64,000 nucleotides of DNA. Origin: Anisus vortex (taxonomy: Eukaryota; Mollusca; Gastropoda; Planorbidae). The notes under the pieces were generated by a model. It was given only the letters and a program-made list of their open reading frames with translations, searched no databases and was not told where the DNA came from. The stretch covers positions 19,803,909-19,867,908 of the forward strand of contig OX421497.1 in the NCBI GenBank assembly GCA_949126835.1, written 5' to 3'. Positions within the stretch are counted from its first letter, which is position 1. Every line of letters begins with the position of its first letter. A program made the position numbers and the translations under genes. This document shows positions 34,701-42,309 of this stretch, piece by piece.

Positions 34701-37525
34701 GAACTTTATCAAATGCAATGCTCTCAATCATCGTCAATTCAGTCAGCTGTTAGGAGACATGGATAGTCAGTTCACCGATGTTCCATTCCACACAGCAGTC
34801 CATTGGCTGTAGTGTCACAAAGTGCAAAAAAAGATTTTATTTGCTGAGATCAGAAATTACTATATTTTTGGATTTGAAAGGTAAAATCACACATGAAATA
34901 AAAGATGATCCAGGATCAAGCGTTTGCTGTGTACATTACTGCACATTTAAGTGATCTTAATTTGAAATTACAAGGCACAAACATATTCAACACTCAGTGT
35001 ACGACGACATGAAGTCTTTCATTACAAAACCTAAGCTTATTGAAGACACAGTTGTCACGTGAAAATTTGGTTCCTTTTCCTAACTGCAAAGAACTAAAAA
35101 AAACAGGCCACTGCTGAATCTGTACTTACCTTAACTAAATATGAGAGTCGCATAGAGTTATTGTCCAAAGAGTTCCAGGAAAACTGGCTTCTATTAATAC
35201 CTTCCTGAAAAGTTAACAAACTTCAGAAAGTTTTAAACCAGTATTATGGCAATTTTCGGTTCCACCTATGTGCTTGAACAGTTATTTTCCTTCATGAAAT
35301 TAACAAAAACTTGTTAGAGAACAAAGCTGACCGATAAACACTTGTCATCCCTGATGAAGGTCGGAACTGCAAATACATTTCAGCCAGATATATGAAAAGT
35401 TGTCATGAAAAGGATGCATCAAACCTCAGTTCAAAACACTGATTAAAAAGTAAAAATTATTGAACGTTCTTAAAATAATGTTGGATTACAATTGTTTTAT
35501 TTGGCGTTGTGGGGCGTTAGCTTAATAAAGCAGTTGTAGTAGGCGTGCAAATTAATTAAATATAATTCAATAAGATTACAGTGTTTCTCAGATTTGTTGG
35601 TGAGGCCCGCCGGTAGACTCAAAGTATCTTATGCGGCCTATAGTGCTTTTTTAGTTTGACACGCTTGTTTTAGACTATAACCCACTAACAATCTATCCCT
35701 ACAGGAATCCTTGTGTTCAGAAATGGCCAGAGAATTGAGATTTGCCGTCAGGTGCAGTGGGGCTTCAAAGCGACCCAAGAATAAAATGTATAGAGGCAAA
35801 TGTCGTGATTGTAAAGATGGAAAGCCACACAGTAGTCATACTCACCATTTACAAGCAAGTCCAATTTACAACAATTCTTATTTAAATGTTCTCATTAAAC
35901 TGTTCACACTAAACTGTTGGTGATACCGACACATATACTCTAAATCTATAAGGTATTCAATATTAAGACAGTATCTGTACGAATATATCTGTGTACAAAT
36001 ATGTTTGTGTACAAATATATCTGTGTACAAATATACCTGTGTATAAATATGTCTGTGTACAAATATATATGTGTACAAATATACCTGTGTATAAATATAT
36101 CTGTGTACAAATATATCCGTGTACAAATATACCTGTGTATAAATATGTATGTGTACAAATATATCTATGTATAAATATGTCTGTGTAAAAATATTTCTGT
36201 GTACAAATTTGTAAAAAAAAAAAAAGTTCCCGTCGGATCGAATTGGTTTGATAAAGCAGCGTTCACCAGGTTCTGTGGCCACGGCTTACTAGGTGATTGT
36301 GTGGCCAGCACTATGCTCAGCCGCCTTTATTTTACCCCAACTAATGTAAGGTATCCATCAGAGCTGGGTAGACTCTGGGACACCCTCCAGACCCGGGAAA
36401 CATCCTAGCCGGCACCAGGATTCGAATCCGGGACCTTCGGCTCGCCAGTCGAACGCGCTGCCGCTCGGCTACCGTGCCCCCTCAATGTTTCTGTACAAAT
36501 ATGTCTCTGTACAAATATGTCTCTGTACAAATATGTCTCTGTACAAATATGTTTCTGTACAAATATGTCTCTGTAAAAATATGCCACTGTACAAATATGT
36601 CTCTGTACAAATATGTCTCTGTACAAATATGTCTCTGTACAAATATGTCTCTGAACAAATATGTCTCTGAACAAATATGTCTCTGTACAAATATGTCTCT
36701 GTACAAATATGTCTCTGTAAAAATATGTCTCTGTACAAATATGTCTCTGTACAAATATGTCGCTGTACAAATATGTTTCTGTACAAATATGTCTCTGTAC
36801 AAATATGTCTCTGTACAAATATGTCTCTGTACAAATATGTCTCTGTACAAATATGTTTCTGTACAAATATGTTTCTGTACAAATATGTCTCTGTACAAAT
36901 ATGTCTCTGTACAAATATGTCTCTGTACAAATATGTCTCTGTACAAATATGTCTCTGTACAAATATGTCTCTGTACAAATATGTCTCTGTACAAATATGC
37001 CACTGTAGAAATATGTCTCTGTACAAATATGTTTTTGTACAAATATGTCTCTGTACAAATATGTCTCTGTAGAAATATGTCTCTGTACAAATATGTCTCT
37101 GTACAAATATGTTTTTGTACAAATATGTCTACTAGTTTTCATTTACTGCGTAATAATAAAAGATTTAATTAAAAGATGTAGGCCTAATGAGTTCTTTTTA
37201 TCTTTTTAAGTTTGAAGATTGTATAGACAATTTATAAAGCATTTTAAACAATGGAGTCTTGATGTTTAGAATTGTTCATTGAAATATAAAGAAGTTTCAT
37301 AAAAACTTCTGCTACTCTTCTCATCTCCAGGAAATCAGTCCAGAATCTCCCAACGGTATTGTACAGATTAGACCAGCTAAGAAATCTCCATCCTCAGTGC
37401 CTTCATCAACCAGGTCCTTAACCGTCCGGTACGAGACAGAATTCAGGCCGGATGGAACCAGCCACCAGAAGAGGGACTTTAATGGGGAATATCAGCATGT
37501 GGATTGCAGTGATAATGAAGTGTGA
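9462..37525 (+). CDS. Kainate-type ionotropic glutamate receptor subunit, gene 1 (3' nine exons)
   Basis: This is the ligand-binding and channel part of a glutamate-gated cation channel. Nine exons (9462-9656, 10562-10742, 11210-11377, 13149-13360, 26391-26613, 30372-30480, 31261-31411, 35705-35854, 37331-37525) join in frame to 527 codons plus TGA. In order they encode S1, M1, pore loop M2, M3, S2, M4 and a cytoplasmic tail. Seen: [32 protein letters not shown] (with the glutamate-binding Arg), [23 protein letters not shown] with an unedited Gln at the Q/R site, [15 protein letters not shown], the amine-binding Glu in FFMEN, DSKGYG and [11 protein letters not shown]. The QRNCDL..VGG and post-M4 CSEM.REL motifs favour kainate over AMPA type. 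The amino-terminal domain and the first part of S1 are missing, presumably left of the window. The aromatic lid residue of EEPY is Phe here (ESPF). Orthology to a particular vertebrate GRIK gene is not claimed. Confidence 0.95.
9657..10561 (+). other. Gene 1 intron 1
   Basis: Contains a poly-C tract (about 9870-9885), a TG-rich patch and a LINE 3' fragment (10215-10380). Nothing else recognised. Confidence 0.8.
10215..10380 (+). mobile_element. LINE 3'-end fragment, AAGAT-tailed family
   Basis: Encodes [15 protein letters not shown] residues ([10 protein letters not shown] after decay), then an untranslated part containing GGACGCAATAATCTTC and an AAGATAAGAT tail. The same 3' end recurs at 16846-17335, 17478-17730, 29725-29875, 48565-49290 and 54455-54816. 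Confidence 0.75.
10562..10742 (+). CDS. Gene 1 exon 2: end of S1 and start of M1
   Basis: 181 nt, phase 0 in and phase 1 out. It encodes [18 protein letters not shown], with the arginine that pairs with the ligand carboxylate, then [11 protein letters not shown] and the start of M1 (IEIWLYVIG). The donor (GGTAAGTTA) at 10743 lies inside a 36-bp tandem duplication. Gene 2 splits this region at a different point (after ..PLSLD), so intron positions have changed between the paralogues. Confidence 0.95.
10731..10802 (+). repeat. 36-bp tandem duplication spanning the exon 2 donor
   Basis: TGTATGTTATAGGTAAGTTA (from 10731) recurs as TGTACGTTATATGTAAATTA (from 10767). The first copy starts in the exon and contains the functional donor; the second carries a degraded donor (TGTAAAT). 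Its read-through translation shows the repeat as LYVIGKL / LYVICKL. Confidence 0.8.
11210..11377 (+). CDS. Gene 1 exon 3: M1 and pore loop M2
   Basis: 168 nt, phase 1 in and out. It encodes [20 protein letters not shown], the conserved [10 protein letters not shown] linker and the pore loop [13 protein letters not shown]. The Q of MQQ is the Q/R site; genomic Gln predicts a calcium-permeable pore unless edited. The donor at 11378 is the first of a series of equally strong donors created by a 38-bp tandem repeat. Only this first donor keeps the frame open into exon 4. Confidence 0.95.
11378..11640 (+). repeat. 38-bp minisatellite carrying repeated splice donors
   Basis: The unit GTAAGTATTCTACCTACTGC plus ACAAATGGGTTTTGGCTG repeats about seven times from the exon 3 donor. 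Donor-like starts fall at 11378, 11416, 11454, 11492, 11530 (GTTAGT variant), 11568 and 11606. Later units drift to TTGACGG. Because 38 is not a multiple of three and a stop lies at 11456, downstream donors give frameshifts or premature stops. Confidence 0.95.
11641..13148 (+). other. Remainder of gene 1 intron 3
   Basis: AT-rich with one more GGTAAGT at about 11705; no gene or element recognised. Confidence 0.7.
13149..13360 (+). CDS. Gene 1 exon 4: M3 gate and start of S2
   Basis: 212 nt, phase 1 in and phase 0 out. It encodes [20 protein letters not shown], the invariant gate [15 protein letters not shown], and S2 up to [15 protein letters not shown], where the S-T pair matches the position that contacts the ligand gamma-carboxylate. 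Donor GTAAGT at 13361. Same boundaries as gene 2 exon e at the 3' side; the 5' intron lies two codons further downstream than in gene 2. Confidence 0.95.
13634..13703. repeat. (TA)n microsatellite
   Basis: About 70 bases of alternating TA in intron 4; a shorter AT run lies at about 14010-14027. Confidence 0.95.
14890..15260 (-). repeat. GC-rich dispersed repeat, copy 2
   Basis: Read from 15260 leftward, it matches the insertion at 54817-55289: CCCATGTGCCTCAAAGACTG, CACTGCCGAG, CTCGGTGGGGAGGAA and GCGAGCCACCACGA recur in the same order. It ends in a poly-C/poly-G tract at about 14891. No reading frame of note; class unknown. Confidence 0.75.
15261..16845 (+). other. Unannotated part of gene 1 intron 4
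   Basis: AT-rich. Small open frames at 15601-15861 (+) and 15971-16243 (-) show no recognisable domain and no coding bias. Confidence 0.6.
16846..17335 (-). mobile_element. LINE reverse-transcriptase 3' fragment (AAGAT-tailed family)
   Basis: Minus-strand remains of the C-terminal thumb region: NPHI-like sequence upstream, then [20 protein letters not shown] and [16 protein letters not shown], followed by the shared 3' UTR (GACGCATGCATCTTC). Several frameshifts. It lies head-to-head with the plus-strand fragment at 17478-17730. Confidence 0.75.
17478..17730 (+). mobile_element. LINE 3'-end fragment (AAGAT-tailed family)
   Basis: Plus-strand copy with [16 protein letters not shown] coding remains (CATTCGGGCATGGAATGGG), GGACGCAATAATCTTC and a clean tail of AAGATAAGATAAGATAAG at 17708-17730. 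Confidence 0.8.
18830..19027. mobile_element. hAT MITE, about 198 bp
   Basis: Termini CAGGGGTCGGCAAC and, inverted, GGTTGCCGATTTCTG. Flanked by 8-bp repeats CTGTATGC (18822-18829) and CTGTAGGC (19028-19035), matching at 7 of 8 positions. The ends resemble Charlie-like hAT elements. No coding capacity. Confidence 0.8.
19184..19345. mobile_element. Fragment of the GACCGACCGAAA hAT-type family
   Basis: AGAGGCCGACCGAAATTCGG and TTTCGGCGCCGAAAGTAGGC match the right end of the 4631-6792 element. No convincing second end was found. Confidence 0.5.
21938..22401. mobile_element. Mariner/Stowaway-like MITE, 464 bp
   Basis: Inverted ends CTCCCTTTATTTTAAGTTGC and ..TTGCAAATAAAGGGAG are flanked by TA on both sides, the mariner-type target duplication. 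The counterpart in the second duplicated unit is 24776-25238. No transposase. Confidence 0.75.
22438..22902. mobile_element. Second copy of the CTCCCTTTATTT MITE, with partial third copy
   Basis: Starts 36 bases after the first copy ends; its right end is slightly altered (AAAGGGAATATA). From about 22937 to 23075 the distal third of the element is repeated again. Counterparts in the second duplicated unit are 25275-25740 and about 25776-25914. Confidence 0.75.
23324..26160. repeat. 2.84 kb tandem duplication, copy 2
   Basis: It starts AGGCATAGACTTTCAACGC and ends CACTGTTACTC like copy 1, and finishes about 230 bases before exon 5. The few differences include single-base changes and small A-run or CT-run length changes, so the event is recent. 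Only a single shared base marks the junction. Confidence 0.95.
26391..26613 (+). CDS. Gene 1 exon 5: S2 lobe
   Basis: 223 nt, phase 0 in and phase 1 out, after a 13 kb intron. It encodes [38 protein letters not shown] with the glutamate that binds the ligand amino group, and [16 protein letters not shown]. Gene 2 has an extra intron within this block, after ..EYVIHR. Confidence 0.95.
26904..27155 (+). mobile_element. tRNA-derived SINE, near full length
   Basis: The head carries pol III promoter boxes: A box TGGCCGAGCGG and B box GGTTCGAATCC. The body (TGGGCACCTGACTTTAG, GGCCACACAATC, CACAGAAACTGGTGAAC) is shared with copies at 36214-36480 and 30133-30290, and it ends in a short T run. The head does not fold into a complete tRNA, so it is not called a tRNA gene. 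Confidence 0.8.
27158..27811. mobile_element. CTCCCTTTAT MITE, 654 bp, divergent interior
   Basis: TA-flanked ends CTCCCTTTATATTAACTTGC and ..CAAATAAAGGGAG (TA at 27156-27157 and 27812-27813) belong to the family at 21938. The interior differs and contains a nested palindromic repeat (27547-27720). It directly follows the SINE's T-run. Confidence 0.75.
27547..27720. repeat. Three-armed palindromic repeat
   Basis: One arm GGCCGTATTGCTGCTGAGAG..CACCCTTGCCC (27547-27581) is complementary to two later arms (27619-27648 and 27685-27720) of GGGGCAA.GGTGTTAACTCT..GCAGCAAT. The two later arms arose by a 65-66-bp direct duplication. The outer pair could form a stem of about 35 bp. Confidence 0.85.
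28532..28725. repeat. 29-bp tandem repeat with alternating subtypes
   Basis: AAGGTATTAATGTTTAGCTT followed by TATGCCTTC or TATACGTTC alternate strictly, giving a higher-order 58-bp unit. About six units in intron 5. Confidence 0.9.
29725..29875 (-). mobile_element. LINE 3'-end fragment (AAGAT-tailed family)
   Basis: Minus-strand remains of WNGLPEQ coding sequence and GGACGCAATC..TCTTCTGTATAG. A 60-bp segment beside it (29675-29735) is also present at 29507-29570, showing a further local duplication. Confidence 0.65.
30133..30290 (-). mobile_element. Truncated tRNA-SINE body
   Basis: The minus strand matches the body of the SINE at 36214-36480 (GGCCACAGAAACTGGTGAAC, ACCCAGCTCTGATGGGTAAC) but lacks the tRNA-like head. 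Confidence 0.75.
30372..30480 (+). CDS. Gene 1 exon 6: end of S2
   Basis: 109 nt, phase 1 in and phase 2 out. It encodes [20 protein letters not shown] and [11 protein letters not shown]. Acceptor TTTGTCAG, donor CAGGTTAGT. The intron after this exon is absent from gene 2. Confidence 0.93.
30945..31195 (+). mobile_element. CR1/L2-type LINE 3' end
   Basis: Encodes [20 protein letters not shown] and [12 protein letters not shown], the usual last residues of CR1/L2-like reverse transcriptases, then a 3' UTR with GAAGCGCTATAGAAATGACC and TTCTTATTC repeats. It lies 65 bases before exon 7. Confidence 0.75.
31261..31411 (+). CDS. Gene 1 exon 7: M4
   Basis: 151 nt, phase 2 in and phase 0 out. It encodes [19 protein letters not shown] followed by the M4 helix ([20 protein letters not shown]) and [12 protein letters not shown]. 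Donor GTATGT at 31412. Confidence 0.95.
31557..33091. mobile_element. DNA transposon with long terminal inverted repeats, superfamily unknown
   Basis: The ends match for about 36 bp with one mismatch: GTGACCCTCCACGACAAAAT.. at the left and its complement at the right, both continuing through GAGTCGCTTCTCACCT, and similar again at ATTTTGAG. No clear target duplication was found. The interior carries one minus-strand frame (31978-32664). At 1.5 kb it is too short for a complete transposase, so it is probably an internal-deletion derivative. It lies in intron 7 of gene 1. Confidence 0.8.
31978..32664 (-). pseudogene. N-terminal part of an unidentified transposase-like protein
   Basis: Read from 32664, or more likely from the ATG at 32562 ([20 protein letters not shown]), the frame meets one in-frame TAG near 32451. 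It then continues as a Ser/Asp/Glu-rich stretch ([28 protein letters not shown]) and [33 protein letters not shown]. The cysteine-bearing segment followed by RRLDMQEL resembles the N-terminus of some unclassified DDE transposon proteins, from general impression only. After ELTEG a potential donor (GGTAGG) or decay ends the similarity. Confidence 0.5.
33095..33424. repeat. 21-bp minisatellite
   Basis: AATGAATGTATTTGTAAAGG-type units, about fifteen. Since 21 is divisible by three, a repeated frame (ECICKGN) stays open, but nothing suggests it is translated. It is bounded by the long-TIR transposon on one side and the hAT element on the other. Confidence 0.9.
33425..35667 (+). mobile_element. 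hAT transposon with dead BED-finger transposase, 2243 bp
   Basis: Inverted ends CAGGCATGTCAAACT and (complement) CAAGCGTGTCAAACT match at 13 of 15. Perfect 8-bp target duplications TTTTAGAC lie at 33417-33424 and 35668-35675. The subterminal GCGGCCCGC and GCGGCC motifs are typical of this hAT group. The element inserted into the 21-bp minisatellite of intron 7 and ends 37 bases before exon 8. Confidence 0.9.
33874..34870 (+). pseudogene. hAT transposase, GTF2IRD2/ZBED-like, degenerate
   Basis: The first segment (33874-34251) has a BED-type zinc finger ([24 protein letters not shown]). A frameshift near 34225 leads into [31 protein letters not shown] and [10 protein letters not shown] (34256-34465); then a stop, and the frame goes on as [20 protein letters not shown] and [11 protein letters not shown] to another stop. 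Two positions that are catalytic aspartates in active hAT transposases appear replaced (Asn in INETVD, Ala in STAGGG). Function is therefore lost at several levels. Confidence 0.85.
35705..35854 (+). CDS. Gene 1 exon 8: cytoplasmic tail, with a GC splice donor
   Basis: Exactly 50 codons, phase 0 at both ends. It encodes [19 protein letters not shown] and a basic tail ([11 protein letters not shown]) rich in Cys and His. The only donor that joins to exon 9 in frame is CAA|GCAAGT at 35855, a non-canonical GC-AG intron with otherwise perfect consensus. If it is not spliced, translation continues 20 codons ([20 protein letters not shown]..) to a stop at about 35923, giving a shorter alternative C-terminus. 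Confidence 0.85.
35975..36213. repeat. 16-bp minisatellite, array A
   Basis: TACAAATATATCTGTG units, about fifteen, starting about 120 bases after the exon 8 donor. The unit is a close variant of the array at 36484-37132; a SINE lies between them. Confidence 0.9.
36214..36480 (-). mobile_element. Full-length tRNA-derived SINE
   Basis: Minus-strand head with A box TAGCCGAGCGG and B box GATTCGAATCC near 36480-36410, then the same body as 26904-27155, ending in a run of T (A on the plus strand, 36214-36226). It separates two 16-bp arrays and probably inserted into one. Confidence 0.85.
36484..37132. repeat. 16-bp minisatellite, array B, about 40 units
   Basis: TACAAATATGTCTCTG repeated in a 16-bp register. 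Three units make 48 bases, so open frames (e.g. [16 protein letters not shown]) appear in all registers on both strands; these are not considered genes. Located in the GC-AG intron 8. Confidence 0.95.
37331..37525 (+). CDS. Gene 1 exon 9: C-terminal tail and stop
   Basis: 64 codons plus TGA, phase 0 in, acceptor CATCTCCAG. It encodes [20 protein letters not shown], a Ser-rich basic stretch, and ends ..CSDNEV. The low-complexity, phosphorylatable tail fits a receptor cytoplasmic domain. The terminal valine could be a PDZ ligand, but that is weak. Gene 2 has no matching exon. Confidence 0.85.
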   Translation, partial: EISPESPNGIVQIRPAKKSPSSVPSSTRSLTVRYETEFRPDGTSHQKRDFNGEYQHVDCSDNEV

Positions 37526-37654
37526 GAACACGATAATATGGATAGTACTACTGCTAATGTTGGTGTTGCTGAGAGTTAGTGACAATTGAATCAGTGATAT
37601 GTTGTGACATTTGCACAAGTCTCCAACATCCTTTGTCTTACAAGAATGCTTCTT

Positions 37655-37998
37655 TAGGGACAAAGCCACTCCCCGAGACTGTATCGCTAAGGACAAAGTC
37701 ACGCCCGGAGACTGTATCTTCAAGCACAAAGCCACGCCCCGACACTGTACTTTTAAGGACAAAGCCACACCTCGAAATTTTGATTTTCAGAATAAAGCCA
37801 TGCCCCGCTAATGTATCCTTAGACACATTGATAAAGCCACGCCCTAAAACAATAAGTTTTTATAGACAAAGACACGCCCCCACCCATGACTATATCTTTA
37901 AGGCCAAAGTCATGCTCAATTACTATATTTTTATGGACAAAGACACGCCCCATGACTGTATCTTTAAGGATATAGCCACGCCCTATCACTGTCATTTC
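37655..37998 (+). repeat. 36-bp repeat block with GCCACGCCC motif in the gene 1 3' region
   Basis: About nine imperfect units of GGACAAAGCCACGCCCCG followed by ACTGTATCTTTAA. It starts 130 bases after the gene 1 stop codon and is likely to be 3' UTR. GCCACGCCC matches the general shape of KLF/Sp-type binding sites. The block is multiple-of-three in period, so frames stay open on both strands. Confidence 0.8.
37791..37796 (+). promoter_or_regulatory. Candidate poly(A) signal of gene 1
   Basis: First AATAAA after the stop codon at 37525, inside the 36-bp repeat block. No transcript evidence. Confidence 0.35.
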
Positions 37999-40900
37999 AG
38001 GAATACTCCCTGTTACTCCCTGTTTAAAAATTACTTTTCATTGCTATGAAAATGTTTCCCAACGTCCTGAAAAGCTAAGGGAATTCTGTTGGAAACACAA
38101 AACACGTTATTTACTGACAATTAAGCGCTACTGTTAAAAGTGTCTATTGTAACTAAAACATAAATATTGCGACATATCAACGAATTTACGTGAACATATA
38201 ACTTAAAACTTCATATTCAACAAATGTTTTTACTTCTTCTTTATCATTGTCCATTACAGGATCCATTACAGGATCTTAAATTAAATTATGTTACTTTATA
38301 ACAGTCTTCTCAGCTATTACTCACATATGTGGCCTATGTGGATTAAACCGTAAAAAAAAACATTATTATATGTAAGCTTATCCAACGAGACATTTAAATT
38401 CAATAATTAATTACAATCAAATTCAAGCAACATTCTTAATTGAACTTGCGACAAAAGAACTATGACAAAAATCAACTTTAAAAAAAATTAAATTATCCGG
38501 GATGATATTTTTTAGCAAAATGAATTGCTGTCTATATTATGGGAATTAAAATTTAATAGCCGTTACGGATTCTGTAAAAATTTAATATTTTGGTTTCTGT
38601 TATAATCCTATTTATACCTAAGACTTCTATTTATACTAACTGAACGTTTCAGTTTTTTTCGCAGTTGGCTCAACAATTGAAAGACTTTTAATAATGTTTT
38701 TGATAAATCAAGTTATCATAAGCTTATTTCGATAATCAATAAAAGTGGATGTTGAGATATAGATTGAAAAGTATAAATAACTTATGTAATATTGTACAGA
38801 AAGGCCACTAAAATTCAATGTTTGTGATTGAATCGAAGACTATAATAACTATAATAAAATGGACCACTTGATTTAATATATCTGCTAATTGACGACTCGA
38901 ATAACTTTTTTTCAGAATTCCCGATTCCCTTTTGTAAGCTTTGAACTGCACACTTCCGTTTTATTTAATCGCTATAAATTTCTCACTGAAAAATTAAAAT
39001 TAAAATCGAAAGCTGTATACAGCGGAAACCTTCAATGCAAACGTAGGAGCGTAGAAGTCATTTAAGACACCCATATTGGTTACACACGGAAAAAAAAATT
39101 AACTCTAAAAATAGAGAAAGCGGTCCATCTTATTATACTTTTTGATGGAACCAAAAGATGTACATAAAACAATAATCATAGTTTATACTAGAACCTTATG
39201 ACATCATTAGACTATGCTGAAACTGTAGTTTTAAAAACTCCAAATTACATTATACAGGGAACAAACAAGAGAGCGTTGAAACGTTTCCAATACACAAAAA
39301 AAAGAAAAATACAGCCATAAAAATTGTACGTGACTAAGTAGGCTATATAGTTTCTTGTAATAAATCTAAATGTATATTTATACATCATAGATTCTGTGCA
39401 AAAGATTTATATTCCAATTGTAATAGTATGTCTGTATCTGCTGATAGTTATATATAAACAGGTTATTGGCTAAATAAGTGTAAATAGAATTATACATTCA
39501 ATTATAGTTGATTGTTTTTATTTTGTTTGTATTTTTAAATTATTGCATTGAAAATGCTTTACAAATGTAAGATGTTTTTTTTATTCACAAATTAATTCAG
39601 ACTCATTCATGTGTTTTTTTAAATGTTCTATTTATTGATCACTGAAATTATGTAATGAGAAATTTAAATGTTTACATACATATCATGTAAGAATGGTATG
39701 TCTAATTTATTGAACATTGTAAATATCAAACAGTTTTTTCAACATATGTGCTTTTTTTTATGCAGAGATTTTACATTTGAACATTTTATTTGAATACAAA
39801 AGTTTTAGTGGGTGTGAACCTTTGTTGTCTGGTCTTCACCTGATAGGCTATACTAGTTGTCATGCCTTGTTATATAAACAGTGAACGTAGCAGGAGGCAA
39901 CCTGGCTTATAAAACTTTTCTTGTTTGATCAGCTCATCCAAAGGGAAACAACACTGGCAAAACATAATATGACGTTGTTTACTGATTAAAGCCCCTGATT
40001 TCCTTTTCTAACCGTAACACCGAGAGTTTTTTTCTTCTGCGTTCCATATTTCCTGTAAAGTCTATAAATTGCCATTTGTTTGTATCGTTTTATACCATGA
40101 GTTAAGATACTGTCTGTATGTGATTTAAAGGTTAAACAATATCCCACGTGTCTTTACTGCTTAAATGACGTCATTGGCAGTCTCTTCACTTTCATAATAA
40201 ATTAAACATTAGAAGCCAAATATGTTTTTGTTTTTTTTAAACTGTAGCCTAATCGATTCTCTAACTATAGTAAACTAATTCTTCCATTTGTTATGAAGGT
40301 AGGACCGTTGGACCAATTACTGTATAGAAAATCTATAAAAAAAATCGAAAACTGAAAACGAAGCTTTTCAACTGCGAATTATTCCTAGATTATCTAAGCC
40401 TATTTTGATATGTTCATTGAGTTTAGAATTAGAATGTACATTCATGTTTGCTCTTTTATTTCGTGAAGTGTTTTGTAAATCTTTGAATAAGCTCAGTGGA
40501 AGAGTGAAAGGAAGAGAAGTAACACTGAAGAAAAAAAATAACGATATTGTACAAACTCTTTACTCCCATGCAAAAATATTATATGTATTAATATAAAAAA
40601 AGTATACCCCTTTGTCAAATTACGAAGTTGTCATTATGTTGTTTGTATTGACACAATATGTAAAACATAGGAAGTTATTTGATAAAATTTGTGTCATGAA
40701 TAAATGTGAAATTATGTATAGAGTCAGTTGAAGAGATTTTGTGTTGATAGTTTAATTTGGAGAATGGATATACTTGTATTTATATTTATTTATATCAATA
40801 ACATAAAGGTCTAACTTTGAGTCTTTGAAGACTTTTGTTTTTTTGCTAACTGCTATTGATTTTTCACTATAAATGTTATCACATGAATCACAGGTAAATA

Positions 40901-42300
40901 TTTTAGCTACGATAAGTTATTATGTTTAAATATGTTTCATTTGTGTTAAAACACTACATTTATGATGTTACATTTCTTAAATGCTATTGTGATACTTTAT
41001 ACATTTTATTAATCAGCTTACTGGTGAAGTATTTTGGCAATGTGATTAATAAAATGATTTAGTTTATGACAACAATTTGTTTTTAATCAACAGGGATATC
41101 AAAGTCTCTATAGGCCTATAATTTATAGCTTTATTATAGCTCTTACCGACTGCTTTAAGCTCATGCTATTATCTACTCCTTTTAATTAGTGATGTCTCTA
41201 ATCCACTGATTTCACCATAGCCACGTGACATTAACACTTTACAAATGATTTTAATCAGATTATAAATACCTCAACACCTCAACACATATTTAATTAACCG
41301 ATTAGTAACTGTCAGCGATTACTGGCTACGAAATTGTTGATTTACCTAATAATGTAGCCTAAGACATGATGATCTAATTTAGTTTTTTCATCAGCTGTAC
41401 TCCCCAGCCCCCCAAGTGGTGGGCGTACACTTTTTATTTACTTCACATAAAGGAGGAGTGGATTGACAGAGGGTGTAAGTTTGAGTGCTGTTGTTTATCT
41501 GACCTATTATATTGTCTTACAAACTAATTAACACAAATTCAGTCCTGCACTTTTGTGTGTGTGGCTGGATACTCTTCACTCTCACTGATTTATAACCCGT
41601 AGCTTCTATAAGGGAATCTTTTCTTTTCTTACAAAGACATACGAAATGGTGATGTTCATATAAAGATAACTTCCCATCGATCTGAATACAATCTTGTACA
41701 CGAGTTGTCTGCCGTGGTTCTCTTTTGTTTTTCCTTACAGAATCAAGGTCGGCATCTTTAATATTATCGTTGGTTCTTTTGTTTGTGTCTTTGTTTGTAT
41801 AAGATGTATATTTAATAAACCCATTCATGTAAGGAAAATTACGGGACACGGTATAGTTGTACTGTGATTCTTTTTATATTTTGATCAAGAAATACACAAT
41901 AATTAATTCTTGACACCTAAAGAACACTAATTTGATATATCTTTTCCCCCTTGTATTTGTGTTTATCAGGATTATGAAATTGTATGGACATATTTCATGA
42001 TTACATTGTGCTGGTACAAGAGAGATGCGATTTTGAATGCTGATATTGAGATTATTTATATTGCATTGGTTATGTTGATATTTATATAGACTTTATGGGA
42101 CTAGCACAATTATCATTTTTCTTTAACTGGAAATAAATATGTTGACATTTATTTAGGATTTGTGTTCAATTGCTATATAGTCTTACAGAAAAAAAAAGAT
42201 TAAAAGTATTTAAAACCAACAATTATAAAAACGAACAAGTGTAAAATTCAAGTAAATTTATTAAAAATTGATAATTAAAATTAGAAATTTACTTCACAAT
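37999..42300. other. Intergenic region after gene 1
   Basis: AT-rich, no element or conserved frame recognised. Small frames at 40405-40596 (+) and 41517-41849 (-) have no identifiable domain. Part of it may be an extended gene 1 3' UTR. Confidence 0.6.
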
Positions 42301-42309
42301 AAAAAAAAT

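Noticed and set aside
36405..37172. Several frames of 130-245 codons with [10 protein letters not shown] or [11 protein letters not shown] repeats
   Set aside because: By-products of the 16-bp array (48-bp superperiod), open in many registers on both strands.
41517..41849. 110-codon minus-strand frame
   Set aside because: No recognisable domain, no coding bias, isolated in intergenic AT-rich DNA.
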